The notes below the pieces were generated by a model. It made no database searches and had not been told where the DNA came from. It was given only the letters and a program-made list of their open reading frames with translations. Shown piece after piece: positions 7,503-20,149 of a stretch of 51,818 bases of DNA (within the stretch, counting starts at the first letter, position 1; every line of letters starts with the position of its first letter). Made by a program: the position numbers and the translations under genes. Origin of the DNA: Pseudomonadota bacterium (GTDB lineage: Bacteria > Pseudomonadota > Gammaproteobacteria > Burkholderiales > Burkholderiaceae_C); the NCBI GenBank assembly GCA_021815805.1, contig JAKAZQ010000023.1, positions 1-51,818 on the forward strand, given 5' to 3'.

Positions 7503-9209
7503 ATGACAACACACACTGAGATGCACCACCGGGTACGCCGAAGCTTCGGCAAGGCGGCGATGGCCGCAGCCGTGCTGTTCGGCAGCGTGCTGGCCGTCAG
7601 CGCGCATGCCGTCGGCGTGAAGGCCGAGGGCTCCGAGACCGGGGGCCAGAAGGCGCAGATGCAGAACAACATCATGGACGACGTGGGCGTGACCCAGTCG
7701 ATGCTGAACAACGCCGCGAACGACAGCGCCAACTGGGTGGTCAACGGGCGCAACTACGACAACACGCGCTTTTCGCCGCTGACCCAGATCGACACCCGCA
7801 ACGTGAAGGACCTGAAGCCGGTGGCCATCGTGCAGACCGGCTACACGGCCAGCTTCGAGACCACTCCGCTGGTGGTCAACGGCGTGATGTACGCGACCAC
7901 GCCGATGGTCAACAAGAAGCAGGCGCTGATGGCGCTCAACGCCGCCACCGGCCAGACCCTGTGGACCTACGTGTACACCAACGGCTTCAACCAGATCTGC
8001 TGCGGTCCGGTGAATCGCGGAGCCGCCGCCGGCGACGGCATGGTGTATTTCCTGAGCATCGACAACCACCTGGTGGCGGTCAACGCGCGCACCGGCAAGA
8101 AGGCGTGGGCGACCGTGGTCGCGAACTCGCAGGCCGGCTACTCGGAGACCATGGCGCCGACCTTCTATCACAACATGGTGATCATCGGCAGCGCCGGTGG
8201 GGAATGGCCGGTGGCCGGCTTTGTCGCCGCCTACGATGCCCGTAACGGCAAGCAGATCTGGCGCTGGCACAGCACGTCGGATCACTCGACCTGGTCGGGA
8301 GATTCCTGGAAATACGGCGGCGGCACGGTGTGGACCACTCCGGCTATCGACACCAAGCGCGGGTTGCTGATCTTCTCCACCGGCAACCCGAACCCGGACC
8401 TGAACGGAGCGATGCGCCTGGGCGACAACAAGTACACCGATTCCATCGTCGCGCTGGACGTGAAGACCGGCAAGTTCCGCTGGGCCTACCAGGAAGTGCC
8501 GCATGACGTGTGGGATCTGGACGCCGTCAGCCCGGTGATCCTGTTCGACACCATGGATCACGGCAAGATGGTCCCGGCGGCCGGCGAGGCCGGCAAGACG
8601 GCCTTCTACTACGTGGTGAACCGCGAAACCGGCAAGCTGATCCGCATGTCGGAGCCCTTCGACGAGCAGCAAAACCTGTTCGCGCAACCGACCACGCACG
8701 GCACGCAGATGCTGCCGGGCGCCAACGGCGGCTCGGAATGGTCGCCGCCGGCCTACTCGCCGCTGACCAAGTACGTGTACGTGCTGGGCATGAACCAGCT
8801 CATGACCTACACCAAGGAGGACAACTCGCCGCCGGTGCCGGGCATGATCCGTCTCGGCAGCACCTTCAAGAACGTCAAGGGCGGCATCCAGGATGGAACC
8901 TTCTCGGCCATCGACGTGAACACTGGCAAGATCGCGTGGAACAAGACCCTGCCGCAGCCGATGATGGGTGGCGCGCTGGTGACCGCCGGCAACCTGGCCT
9001 TCACCGGCGAGGGCAATGGCTGGTTCGATGCCTTCGACGCCAAGACCGGCGACCGGCTGTGGCGCTTCAACCTGGGTGCTGGCGTGAACGCACCGCCGAT
9101 CACCTACACCGTGCATGGACGGCAGTACGTGGCCGTGGCCGCGGGGGGCAACTTCCAGATGTCCTACCCGTACGGCGACGCCATCGCGATCTTCACCGTG
9201 GAAAAATGA
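7503..9209 (+). CDS. PQQ-dependent alcohol/methanol-type dehydrogenase with lanthanide signature
   Basis: 568 residues, a soluble periplasmic quinoprotein of the methanol/ethanol dehydrogenase family. A signal peptide ends near AVSAHA (residues 31-36). The adjacent cysteine pair that stacks on PQQ is Cys166-Cys167 (QICCGPV). Likely metal ligands are Glu234 (GGEW), Asn295 (GNPNPD) and the catalytic base Asp338 in PHDVWDLDAVS; two residues further is Asp340, the extra carboxylate that distinguishes lanthanide-dependent enzymes (XoxF, PedH) from calcium enzymes, which have Ala or Ser there. Tryptophan-docking repeats such as ALNAATGQTLW and AFDAKTGDRLW are visible. No heme domain is fused. AGAGGGA ends 3 bases before the ATG. 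A cytochrome c gene precedes it; PQQ synthesis genes are not in the window. Substrate could be an alcohol, or thiosulfate as reported for a XoxF of Advenella. Confidence 0.92.
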   Translation: MTTHTEMHHRVRRSFGKAAMAAAVLFGSVLAVSAHAVGVKAEGSETGGQKAQMQNNIMDDVGVTQSMLNNAANDSANWVVNGRNYDNTRFSPLTQIDTRNVKDLKPVAIVQTGYTASFETTPLVVNGVMYATTPMVNKKQALMALNAATGQTLWTYVYTNGFNQICCGPVNRGAAAGDGMVYFLSIDNHLVAVNARTGKKAWATVVANSQAGYSETMAPTFYHNMVIIGSAGGEWPVAGFVAAYDARNGKQIWRWHSTSDHSTWSGDSWKYGGGTVWTTPAIDTKRGLLIFSTGNPNPDLNGAMRLGDNKYTDSIVALDVKTGKFRWAYQEVPHDVWDLDAVSPVILFDTMDHGKMVPAAGEAGKTAFYYVVNRETGKLIRMSEPFDEQQNLFAQPTTHGTQMLPGANGGSEWSPPAYSPLTKYVYVLGMNQLMTYTKEDNSPPVPGMIRLGSTFKNVKGGIQDGTFSAIDVNTGKIAWNKTLPQPMMGGALVTAGNLAFTGEGNGWFDAFDAKTGDRLWRFNLGAGVNAPPITYTVHGRQYVAVAAGGNFQMSYPYGDAIAIFTVEK

Positions 9210-9265
9210 GTTCAAGCATCGACGCGGCGCCGCATGCGCGCCGCGTCGATGCCACGAGCGACCTC

Positions 9266-9288
9266 GCCCCGCCTTCGCGGGGCTTTTT
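9266..9288 (+). terminator. Intrinsic terminator after the PQQ dehydrogenase
   Basis: Perfect 7-base stem GCCCCGC / GCGGGGC with a CTTC tetraloop followed by five T. It lies 57 bases after the stop codon. A second inverted repeat (GACGCGGCG ... CGCCGCGTC, about 9220-9247) sits between them. Confidence 0.85.
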
Positions 9289-9634
9289 CTTGGGTCCGGC
9301 CATATCCCGCAGAGCTCCCGCGCATGTCCCGTCCAGGTCGGGGCCCCGGGCGTAAAGCCCGGCGAAAATTGCGCTTCCTCTGGGTATTCGCGAGGAACGG
9401 GCGGGTTCATTCGACAAAGTCCCGGACGATCTGCGGCGCGCGCAAGCGCCCGCCGCGCTCGACCCCGAGCCCGCACCTTAGAATTCGGGCGCTTGGTCAT
9501 CGCGGCTCGAACGCCCACGCCGTGAATCGCGCATGGCGATGTTTCAAACAAGCATGAAAAGCGCGCTGCAACACTTTGATCTTGCCGCTTTTTTTTGTAT
9601 TTGATACGCTTTGCTGCAAATTCTTCAAGCCATC
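9289..9634. other. Intergenic region with likely promoter of the endopeptidase gene
   Basis: About 345 bases with no coding frame of note. Near its 3' end the sequence becomes A/T-rich (TTGATCTTGCCGC, then eight T, then TATTTGATACG), which could hold a sigma-70 promoter for the downstream gene, for example TTGATC and TTTGAT spaced 18 bases. This is a by-eye call. Confidence 0.35.
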
Positions 9635-11029
9635 ATGCGCACCCCTCGATCCCGCCTCCGGCACGGCACCGGCATGCTGCCCATCCTGCGCACCCTGGCG
9701 CTTGCCTGGCTGGTCGGGCTCGTCCTGTCGCCGGCGCGCGCCGCAGAGCCGGCGGCAGCCACGGGCAGTGCCAGTGGCCCCCGGGCCTCGCTACCCGGGC
9801 CCGGCGCGCAGCACGCAGAGGCACGCGTCGCGGCGCGGCACGCTGTCGTACGTCACCCCAAGCGTCGGCGCGAGGTCGTACGGCACCACGTCGTGCGGCA
9901 CCGCATCGTCGCGCACCACGTCGTCAGGCACCACGTCGTGCGGCACCACGTCGTGCGGCACCACGTCGTGCGGCACCACGTCGTCGCGCGCCACGTCGTC
10001 AGGCGCCACGTCGTCGCGCACCACGTCGCCCGTCATGTGGTGCGGCACCACGCCGTCGCCCACCATGTCGTTGTCCACCACGCCGAGCAGCGGCAGCCTG
10101 TGGCAGCGCGCCACGCGGTACGGCTACTTCACCGTGGCGCGTCCCCTCGTGTGCCCGTGGTGCAACACGCGGCCGAGCGCCGTGCCATGCCGCGTCGCGT
10201 CACGGCGCTGCGCCTGGGCACCGATCCGGTGAGCCTGGCGTCCGGTTCCGCGCTGGTCATCGATGCGCGCACGCACCAGGTGCTGCTGAGCAAGGACGCC
10301 ACCGACGTGCGCCCGATCGCCTCGCTGACAAAGCTCATGACGGCGGCTGTGGTGCTGGATGCGCACCAGCCGATGGACCAGCGCATCGAGATCACCGATG
10401 CCGACATCGACACCCTGAAATGGAGCAGTTCGCGCCTGCGCCCCGGCATGGTGTTCACGCGCCAGGAACTGCTCAAGCTTGCGCTGATGTCCTCCGAGAA
10501 CCGCGCCGCGCACGCGCTGGCGCGCAACTATCCGGGCGGCCTTGCGGCCTGTGTAGCGGCCATGAACCGCAAGGCCGCGGGTCTGGGCATGCTGCACACC
10601 CGTTACGTGGAGCCGACCGGGTTGTCGCCGCAGAACGAGTCCACCGCCAGCGACCTGGCCAAGCTGGTGGGTGCGGTCTACGCCTATCCGTTGATTCGCG
10701 AATATTCGACCCACCCGCAAAGCATGGTCACGGCCGGGCGGCGCGAACTCGAGTTCCGCAACACCGACCACCTGATCTTCAATCGCGGCTGGGACATCCT
10801 GCTGCAGAAGACCGGATTCATCAACGAGGCGGGGCACTGCCTGGTGCTGAACACCGTGGTGCAGGGGCGCCGCGTCATCGTGGTGCTGCTCGACGCGTGG
10901 GGGCGCTACGCCCACTTCGTGGATGCCGAGCGGATCCGCGACTGGATGGAAACCTCCGGCCGCACGCTGCTGACCCGCGTCGACCCGGTGCGGGCGGCCG
11001 ACGCGAGCGCCGGCGCGGTCGACGAATAA
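9635..11029 (+). CDS. pbpG: PBP7-type D-alanyl-D-alanine endopeptidase with His-rich linker
   Basis: 464 residues. A signal peptide (hydrophobic LPILRTLALAWLVGLVLSPA) exports it. The catalytic penicillin-binding domain starts near residue 195 and has all three hallmarks: Ser230-x-x-Lys233 (SLTK), Ser287-Glu-Asn289 (SEN) and Lys392-Thr-Gly394 (KTG). It is therefore a low-molecular-mass peptidase cleaving peptide cross-links in the cell wall. Between export signal and enzyme domain is an extraordinary linker (81-149) of near-perfect pentapeptides HHVVR/RHVVA, described separately. ATG 9635 is chosen; a TTG eight codons earlier and an ATG thirteen codons later are alternatives. It converges with the IclR regulator gene. 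Confidence 0.88.
   Translation: MRTPRSRLRHGTGMLPILRTLALAWLVGLVLSPARAAEPAAATGSASGPRASLPGPGAQHAEARVAARHAVVRHPKRRREVVRHHVVRHRIVAHHVVRHHVVRHHVVRHHVVRHHVVARHVVRRHVVAHHVARHVVRHHAVAHHVVVHHAEQRQPVAARHAVRLLHRGASPRVPVVQHAAERRAMPRRVTALRLGTDPVSLASGSALVIDARTHQVLLSKDATDVRPIASLTKLMTAAVVLDAHQPMDQRIEITDADIDTLKWSSSRLRPGMVFTRQELLKLALMSSENRAAHALARNYPGGLAACVAAMNRKAAGLGMLHTRYVEPTGLSPQNESTASDLAKLVGAVYAYPLIREYSTHPQSMVTAGRRELEFRNTDHLIFNRGWDILLQKTGFINEAGHCLVLNTVVQGRRVIVVLLDAWGRYAHFVDAERIRDWMETSGRTLLTRVDPVRAADASAGAVDE
9875..10081 (+). repeat. 15-bp tandem repeat encoding His-Val-Arg pentapeptides
   Basis: Within the endopeptidase gene a 15-base unit (CACCACGTCGTGCGG and variants) is repeated about thirteen times, encoding HHVVR with changes to RHVVA, HHVVA or HHAVA. 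The middle copies are identical at the DNA level, which points to recent slippage or unequal crossing-over. The product segment would be strongly positively charged at acid pH and could bind metal ions or anionic cell-wall polymers. Confidence 0.85.
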
Positions 11030-11055
11030 GCGCTGGCGCCGCGGTCGCGGCGCGC

Positions 11056-11871
11056 TCAGTCGCGGCGCGCGACGGCCCGCGCCGGCTTCGGGCGGTGGCC
11101 GAGCAGCGCCGAGATGCGTGCCGCGGTGTCGATGACCTTGCCCAGCCAGTCTTCCTGCAGGCGATCGGCCGGCGCCGACAGCGACAGCCCGGCCACCAGG
11201 CGGCCCGAGTCGTCGAGAATGCCGGCGGCCATGCAGCGCACGCCGAGTTCCAGTTCCTCGTTGTCGCGCGCGAAGCCGAGCTGGCGCACGCGCACGAGTT
11301 CGGCCTCCAGCTGGGCCAGGTCGGTGATGCTGTTGCGCGTGTGTCCGGCAAGCCCGGTGCGCAGCGCATAGGCCTTGACCTTCTGCGCGTCCTCGCCGGC
11401 GAGAAAGAGCTTGCCCACCGAGGTCAGGTGCAGCGGGGCGTGCCCGCCGACCGTGCGCACCACCTGCATGCCCGAGCGTTCGCTGAAGGCGCGCTCGATG
11501 TAGATGATCTCGTCGCCCTGACGCACGCTCAGGTTCACCGGCTGGTGGGTCAGGCGATGCAGTTCGCGCATCGGCCCGAGCGCGACATCGCGCACGTTCA
11601 GGCGCGCCTTCACGAGGTTGCCGAGCTCGAGCAGGCGCATGCCCAGTTGATACACGCCGGGTTCGCAGCGATCCACCAGATGGCCGGTGGCGAGATCGTT
11701 CAGGATGCGGTGCGCCGTGGAAGGGTGCAGGCCGCAGCGTTCGGCGATCGCCTTCAGTGCAACCGGCTCGGCCTGCTCGGCCAGCGCATCGAGAATCGCG
11801 AACATGCGTTCGATGACCTGGATCGCGGGTTGCTCGCGCTTGCCGGCGCTGGAAGGTGTGGGCTTGGTCAC
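11056..11871 (-). CDS. IclR-family transcriptional regulator
   Basis: 271 residues, usual length for IclR proteins. An N-terminal winged helix (about 15-75) contains AIQVIERMFAILDAL and the recognition-helix region GLHPSTAHRILNDL; the C-terminal effector-binding domain (about 90-255) shows the family pattern including LHLTSVGKLFLA, RGFARDNEELELGVRC-like text (here QLGFARDNEELELGVRC) and the Cys-containing core. These regulators usually control catabolic genes in response to aromatic or small organic acids. No adjacent catabolic operon shares its direction, so the target is unknown. Start is GTG 11871. The bpt gene lies 32 bases upstream on the same strand, so co-transcription with bpt is possible. 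Confidence 0.9.
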   Translation of the reverse strand: MTKPTPSSAGKREQPAIQVIERMFAILDALAEQAEPVALKAIAERCGLHPSTAHRILNDLATGHLVDRCEPGVYQLGMRLLELGNLVKARLNVRDVALGPMRELHRLTHQPVNLSVRQGDEIIYIERAFSERSGMQVVRTVGGHAPLHLTSVGKLFLAGEDAQKVKAYALRTGLAGHTRNSITDLAQLEAELVRVRQLGFARDNEELELGVRCMAAGILDDSGRLVAGLSLSAPADRLQEDWLGKVIDTAARISALLGHRPKPARAVARRD

Positions 11872-11903
11872 ACCCCCATTTTAGATGCCGAAATGTCGGT
11901 ATG

Positions 11904-12680
11904 TCATGCGAAATCTTCCGCGGGCCTGGACCAAGCGTGCGCAGCGGGCGGGCCGTCGAGCCAGGTACCGTCCGGCTGAAGCACCTGGAACGGACGAAAG
12001 CGGCTCTTGTAGGCCATCTTGGGGCTCTCGGCGATCCAGTAGCCGAGGTAGGTGTGCTCGAGACCCAGCGCACGGGTCTGCATGATCTGCCACAGCACAC
12101 TGAAGGTGCCGAGGCTGGCCCCCGCTTCGTCGGGGTCGTAGAAGGTGTACACCGCCGACACGCCGTCGCGCAACAGGTCGATGACCGAGACGATCTTCAG
12201 GGCATCGGCTTGCGTCGGATCGCGGAATTCCACAACGCGGGTGTCCACGCGGCTTTGCAGCAGGAACTGCGTGTACTGATCGATGCTGTCCTGATCCATG
12301 CCGCCGCCGGTATGGCGCCGCGCCTGGTAGCGCAGGTACAACTGGTAATGCTCGGGCACGAACTGCGGCCCCAGCACGCGCGCCCGCAGCCCGGCATGCC
12401 GCTTCCAGGCGCGGCGCTGGCTGCGGTCGGGCTGGAACGCGCTTGCCCGCACGCGCAGCGCGACGCAGGCCCGGCAGGTCTCGCATTGCGGGCGGTAGGT
12501 GAACAGGCCGCTGCGCCGGAAACCGGCCTGCACGAGGTCGGTGTACACGTCCGGCAGCACGCGGTGCGCCGGCGTGACCACCTGCGAGCGCGCAAGGCGT
12601 TCGGGCAGGTAGCTGCAGGGGTACGCGGCGGTCGAGTAGAACTGCAGCGCACTGAACGGTAGCTCGTTCGGGTGGGTCAC
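11904..12680 (-). CDS. bpt: Aspartate/glutamate leucyltransferase (Bpt, ATE family)
   Basis: 258 residues. It transfers leucine from Leu-tRNA to proteins beginning with Asp or Glu, feeding them to ClpS/ClpAP. The N-terminal segment has the conserved cysteines Cys22 (AAYPCSYLP), Cys66, Cys69 and Cys72 (CETCRAC), and the C-terminal GNAT-like fold shows [20 protein letters not shown] and [19 protein letters not shown], both typical. GTG 12680 is chosen as start because its GTGA overlaps the aat stop codon, giving translational coupling; a longer frame would add 12 poorly conserved residues. With aat it forms the two-gene bacterial N-degron pair. Confidence 0.92.
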   Translation of the reverse strand: MTHPNELPFSALQFYSTAAYPCSYLPERLARSQVVTPAHRVLPDVYTDLVQAGFRRSGLFTYRPQCETCRACVALRVRASAFQPDRSQRRAWKRHAGLRARVLGPQFVPEHYQLYLRYQARRHTGGGMDQDSIDQYTQFLLQSRVDTRVVEFRDPTQADALKIVSVIDLLRDGVSAVYTFYDPDEAGASLGTFSVLWQIMQTRALGLEHTYLGYWIAESPKMAYKSRFRPFQVLQPDGTWLDGPPAAHAWSRPAEDFA

Positions 12681-13423
12681 AGCCAGGCTGCGCAATGCTG
12701 GACGAAGTGCGTCCAATCATACTGCCAGCTCGCCGGCCCCGGCTGCCGGCGGGCCTGCTCCAGCTCCCGCAGGAAGCGCTGCCGCGGCCACGGCCGCGCC
12801 CCCAGGCTGGCGAGGTGCGCGGTCTGCTGCTGGCAGTCGATGAAGCGCAGCCCGCGGGCATGCGCGAAGCCGCACAGCGCCATCAGCAGCACCTTCGAGC
12901 CATCGTCGACGCGCGTGAACATGGACTCGCCGAAGGCGGCGCCGCCGAGCGCCACCAGGTACAGCCCGGCGATCAGTTCGCCGTCGCGCCGCAGCTCGAA
13001 GCTGTGCGCCAGACCGTCGCGATGCAGGGCGACGTAGGCGCGCACGATCGCCGGGCCGATCCAGGTTCCCGCCACGCCGCCGCGCGGCGCCGCGCAGGCC
13101 ACCATGACCTGTTCGAAATCGCGATCCACCGCAAGCTCGAAGCGCGGATCCGCGGCAAACCGGCGCGCGGCGCGGCGCAGCGAGCGCGTCACCCGCAGTT
13201 CCTCGGGAAGCAGCACCATGCGTGGGTCGGGGCTCCACCACAGCGGCGGCTCGTCGGCGCCGAACCACGGAAAGATGCCGTCGGCGTAGGCGCGGCGCAG
13301 CGTGGCCGCGTCGACGCTGCCGCCGGCGGCGAGCAGCCCGGGGTAGGGCGCCTGCGCCGGCAGCGCGGCCTCGGGCGGCGGAAACGGCTCGCCGGGTCGC
13401 AGTCGGGGGAGGGTCCAGTTCAT
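12677..13423 (-). CDS. aat: Leucyl/phenylalanyl-tRNA--protein transferase
   Basis: 248 residues from the ATG at 13423; an in-frame ATG at 13477 would add an 18-residue Ala/Pro-rich extension that the family lacks. It attaches Leu or Phe to N-terminal Arg or Lys for degradation through ClpS. Diagnostic motifs are [18 protein letters not shown] and [16 protein letters not shown], followed by [16 protein letters not shown]. It ends in a 4-base overlap with bpt. The neighbouring gamma-carbonic anhydrase gene is divergent, so a shared promoter region lies between about 13424 and 13533. Confidence 0.93.
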   Translation of the reverse strand: MNWTLPRLRPGEPFPPPEAALPAQAPYPGLLAAGGSVDAATLRRAYADGIFPWFGADEPPLWWSPDPRMVLLPEELRVTRSLRRAARRFAADPRFELAVDRDFEQVMVACAAPRGGVAGTWIGPAIVRAYVALHRDGLAHSFELRRDGELIAGLYLVALGGAAFGESMFTRVDDGSKVLLMALCGFAHARGLRFIDCQQQTAHLASLGARPWPRQRFLRELEQARRQPGPASWQYDWTHFVQHCAAWL

Positions 13424-13533
13424 GGCGTCGGGGGCGGGTGTCGCGGCGGCTGCCGGGGCGGCAACCTTGCCGCGCATGGGTTATTCTCGCCGCAACCCTT
13501 TCATCGACGGCGCGTCCGACACGCGCGTGAGCC

Positions 13534-14076
13534 ATGACTCTTTTCCGACTCGGCAATGTGCAGCCCCAGGTCGCGCCCGACGTCTTCGTCGCCGACACCG
13601 CGCGCGTCATCGGGCGCGTCAGCCTGGCGCGCCACAGCAGCGTGTGGTTCGGCGCCGTGCTGCGCGGCGACAACGAGCCCGTGGAAGTGGGCGAGCGCAG
13701 CAACGTGCAGGAATGCGCCGTGCTGCACACCGACCCTGGCTATGCGCTGCGGGTCGGCGCCGGCGTGACCATCGGGCACCAGGCCATGCTGCACGGCTGC
13801 AGCGTCGGCGACGGCAGCCTGATCGGCATCCAGGCCGTGGTGCTCAACGGCGCGCGCATCGGGCGCAACTGCCTGGTCGGCGCCGGCGCCCTGGTCACCG
13901 AGGGCAAGAGCTTCCCGGACGGCAGCCTGATCCTCGGCAGCCCGGCGCGCGTGGCGCGCGAGCTGCGCCCGGAGGAAATCGAGGGCATGCAGCGCAACGC
14001 CGAGGTCTACGTGCGCAAGGGCGCCGAGTACCTGAGCAGCCTGCAGCCGGTCGACGACGACGCGGTGCGCCGCTGA
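13534..14076 (+). CDS. Gamma-class carbonic anhydrase-like hexapeptide protein
   Basis: 180 residues with a left-handed beta-helix signature of hexapeptide turns (GAVLRGDNEPVEVGERSNVQ, IGIQAVVLNGARIG). The three zinc ligands of the family are found as His65 (VLHTD), His82 (IGHQ) and His87 (MLHGC). Members of the YrdA/PaaY type are trimeric metal enzymes, some active on CO2, others of unsure substrate. The start is ATG 13534, without a strong ribosome binding site. It is 10 bases upstream of hslO and probably in one operon with it. Confidence 0.9.
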   Translation: MTLFRLGNVQPQVAPDVFVADTARVIGRVSLARHSSVWFGAVLRGDNEPVEVGERSNVQECAVLHTDPGYALRVGAGVTIGHQAMLHGCSVGDGSLIGIQAVVLNGARIGRNCLVGAGALVTEGKSFPDGSLILGSPARVARELRPEEIEGMQRNAEVYVRKGAEYLSSLQPVDDDAVRR

Positions 14077-14086
14077 GGGCGCGCGC

Positions 14087-15028
14087 ATGAGCGACAGCCT
14101 GCTCAAGTTCATGCTCGGCGACGGCCATGTGCGCGGCGTCGCGGTGCGCCTGCACGACAGCTGGCAGGAAATGCGTCGGCGCCGCCGCCATGGCGCCGGC
14201 GTGCAGGAACTGCTGGGCGAGATGAGCGCGGCCTCGGTGCTGCTGGCCGGCAGCCTGAAGTTCGACGGCACGCTGGTGCTGCAGATCCATGGCGATGGCC
14301 CGTTGCGCCTCGCGGTGGCGGAATGCCAGCCGGATTTCGGCCTGCGCGCCACCGCGACCTCGGGCGCGGGCGACGACGATGCGCCGGCCGACGCAGCGGC
14401 CGATTTCACGCAGCTCGCCAACCCCCACGGCGCGGGGCGCTGCGTCATCACGCTGGATCCACGCCAGCCCGGGCAGCAGCCCTACCAGGGCATCGTCGCG
14501 CTGAACGACGCTGACGGGCATGCGCTGCGCGATCTGTCGGCGGTGCTGCGCCAGTATCTCGACCAGTCCGAGCAGATTCCGTCGTGGTTGATGCTCGCGG
14601 CCGACCAGGAGCATGCCTGCGGGCTGCTCGTGCAGCGCATGCCCGACGCCGGCGGCCAGGGCTCCGGCGAGGCCGCGCGCGCCGACGAGGATTTCGCGCG
14701 CGCCGTGCACCTGGCCTCGACCCTGCAGCGCGACGAACTGCTCGGTCTGGAACCGCAGGAGCTGCTGCGACGCCTGTTCTGGGAGGAGCAGGCGCGCGTG
14801 TTCACCCCGCCGCAGCCGCGGTTCCATTGCACCTGCTCGAAGCAGCGCGTGACGCAGATGCTGCGCATGCTCGGGCGCGAGGAAGTGGAATCGGTGCTGG
14901 CCGAGCGCGGCGAGGTCGACGTGCGCTGCGAGTTCTGCGGCGCCGGCTATGCCTTCGACCTCGTCGATGCGGCGCAGTTGTTCCGCGAGCCGGTCGACCA
15001 GCCGCCAGGATCGTCGCGCAGCCAGTAG
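14087..15028 (+). CDS. hslO: Redox-regulated chaperone Hsp33
   Basis: 313 residues. Hsp33 is a cytoplasmic holdase activated by oxidative unfolding. The C-terminal zinc centre is complete: Cys248-x-Cys250 (HCTCSKQR) and Cys281-x-x-Cys284 (RCEFCGAGY). The N-terminal domain contains LLAGSLKFDGTLVLQIHGDG and the middle region the LPSWL-like segment IPSWLMLA, both typical. Residues 90-105 hold a small acidic insertion (GAGDDDAPADAAAD). It follows the carbonic anhydrase gene by 10 bases and converges with ftsB 13 bases downstream. Confidence 0.95.
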   Translation: MSDSLLKFMLGDGHVRGVAVRLHDSWQEMRRRRRHGAGVQELLGEMSAASVLLAGSLKFDGTLVLQIHGDGPLRLAVAECQPDFGLRATATSGAGDDDAPADAAADFTQLANPHGAGRCVITLDPRQPGQQPYQGIVALNDADGHALRDLSAVLRQYLDQSEQIPSWLMLAADQEHACGLLVQRMPDAGGQGSGEAARADEDFARAVHLASTLQRDELLGLEPQELLRRLFWEEQARVFTPPQPRFHCTCSKQRVTQMLRMLGREEVESVLAERGEVDVRCEFCGAGYAFDLVDAAQLFREPVDQPPGSSRSQ

Positions 15029-15041
15029 CCGGCGCGGCGGC

Positions 15042-15368
15042 TCAGCGCGCCGGCGCCGACGGCGGCGCCAGCGGGGGCAGCGGGCTCGACGCCGGCAGCA
15101 CCTGCACGTAGATCTCGTCGGGCGCGATCATGCCCATCTCGCTGCGCGCGCGCTCCTGCACCGCCTGCGTGCCGGAACGCAGGTCATGCGCCTGCGCCGA
15201 CAGCGCGGCGTTGCGCTGGCTCGCCTGCTGGTTGGCGAGCAGCTGCGCGTGCAACTGGCGGCGCAGGCGCTGCACCGCCGGCCAGCCGCGTTGCCCGAAC
15301 CACAGCGGCCATTGCAGCAGCACCAGCGCGAGCAGCAGCACGACGGTGACCCAGCGCAGCGAACGCAT
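15042..15368 (-). CDS. ftsB: Cell division protein FtsB
   Basis: 108 residues. A single N-terminal membrane segment (about 6-23, WVTVVLLLALVLLQWPLWF) is followed by a coiled coil (about 30-68) and the conserved ERARSEMGMIAPDEIYVQV end, which identifies FtsB, the divisome protein that pairs with FtsL and FtsQ. A Pro/Ala-rich tail (90-108) is extra. It is the last gene of the minus-strand block and lies 39 bases after eno, the arrangement common to proteobacteria. Confidence 0.93.
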   Translation of the reverse strand: MRSLRWVTVVLLLALVLLQWPLWFGQRGWPAVQRLRRQLHAQLLANQQASQRNAALSAQAHDLRSGTQAVQERARSEMGMIAPDEIYVQVLPASSPLPPLAPPSAPAR

Positions 15369-15407
15369 CGCGGAGCCCCGTACGCGGCGTTTGCGGCGGC
15401 TGCCCGC

Positions 15408-16739
<1,332 letters not shown>

Positions 16740-17576
16740 TCAGCGCAGCTGGTCCTCCAGATAGTCGCGGCGCTTGACCACCGCATCGATGGCGCACAGA
16801 TCCTCGAGCAGCGCGCGCATAAGGCGCAGCGGCAGCGCGTTGGGCCCGTCGGACAACGCCCGCTCGGGGTCGGGGTGGGTCTCCGCGAACACGCCGGCGA
16901 CGCCGGCGGCGACCGCGGCGCGCGCCAGCACCGGCACGAACTCGCGCTGCCCGCCGGAGCGCTCGCCGAGGCCGCCGGGTTGCTGCACCGAGTGCGTGGC
17001 GTCGAACACCACCGGGCAACCGGTGTCGCGCATGATGGCCAGGCCGCGCATGTCGGACACCAGCGTGTTGTAGCCGAAGCTAACGCCGCGTTCGCACACC
17101 ATGACCTGCTGGTTGCCGACGGCGCGCGCCTTGTCGACCACGTTGCGCATGTCCCAGGGCGCGAGAAACTGGCCCTTCTTGATGTTCACCGGGCGCCCCT
17201 GGCGCGCCACGTTCTGGATGAAATTGGTCTGCCGGCACAGGAACGCCGGGGTCTGCAGCACGTCGACCACCGACGCCACCTCCTGCAGCGGCGTGTCCTC
17301 GTGCACGTCGGTCAGCACCGGCACGCCGATCTGGCGCCGCACCTCGTCGAGCACCTGCAGCCCCTGCTCGAGGCCGGGGCCGCGGAACGAGGCCGCCGAC
17401 GAGCGGTTGGCTTTGTCGAACGACGATTTGTAGATGAACGGCACGCCGAGTTCGGCGCACAGTTGCTTGAGCTCGCCGGCGGTGTCCAGCGCGAGCTGCC
17501 GGCTCTCGATCACGCAGGGGCCGGCGATCAGGAACAGCGGCCGGCGCGCACCGACCTCGAATCCGCACAGTTGCAT
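16740..17576 (-). CDS. kdsA: 3-deoxy-D-manno-octulosonate 8-phosphate synthase
   Basis: 278 residues. KdsA condenses arabinose 5-phosphate with PEP to Kdo-8-phosphate, for lipid A-core and for Kdo-containing capsule linkers. The N-terminal [17 protein letters not shown], the [20 protein letters not shown] segment and the [13 protein letters not shown] motif are diagnostic. A Cys in the PCVIES position is seen in both metal classes; I did not classify it. Start ATG 17576 is 16 bases after the pyrG stop, so the genes are coupled in one operon. The Kdo product is also the donor precursor for the KpsS/KpsC-like enzymes near 45-48 kb. Confidence 0.96.
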   Translation of the reverse strand: MQLCGFEVGARRPLFLIAGPCVIESRQLALDTAGELKQLCAELGVPFIYKSSFDKANRSSAASFRGPGLEQGLQVLDEVRRQIGVPVLTDVHEDTPLQEVASVVDVLQTPAFLCRQTNFIQNVARQGRPVNIKKGQFLAPWDMRNVVDKARAVGNQQVMVCERGVSFGYNTLVSDMRGLAIMRDTGCPVVFDATHSVQQPGGLGERSGGQREFVPVLARAAVAAGVAGVFAETHPDPERALSDGPNALPLRLMRALLEDLCAIDAVVKRRDYLEDQLR

Positions 17577-17592
17577 GCGAGGGCTCCGCGGT

Positions 17593-20145
<2,553 letters not shown>

Positions 20146-20149
<4 letters not shown>

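Noticed and set aside
6552-9551. 999-codon minus-strand open frame antisense to the cytochrome and PQQ dehydrogenase genes
   Set aside because: His/Arg/Val-rich antisense shadow typical of GC-rich DNA; the plus-strand genes have clear motifs and signal peptides.
9875-10081. CRISPR-like array
   Set aside because: The 15-base units are contiguous with no spacers and lie in frame inside a coding sequence.
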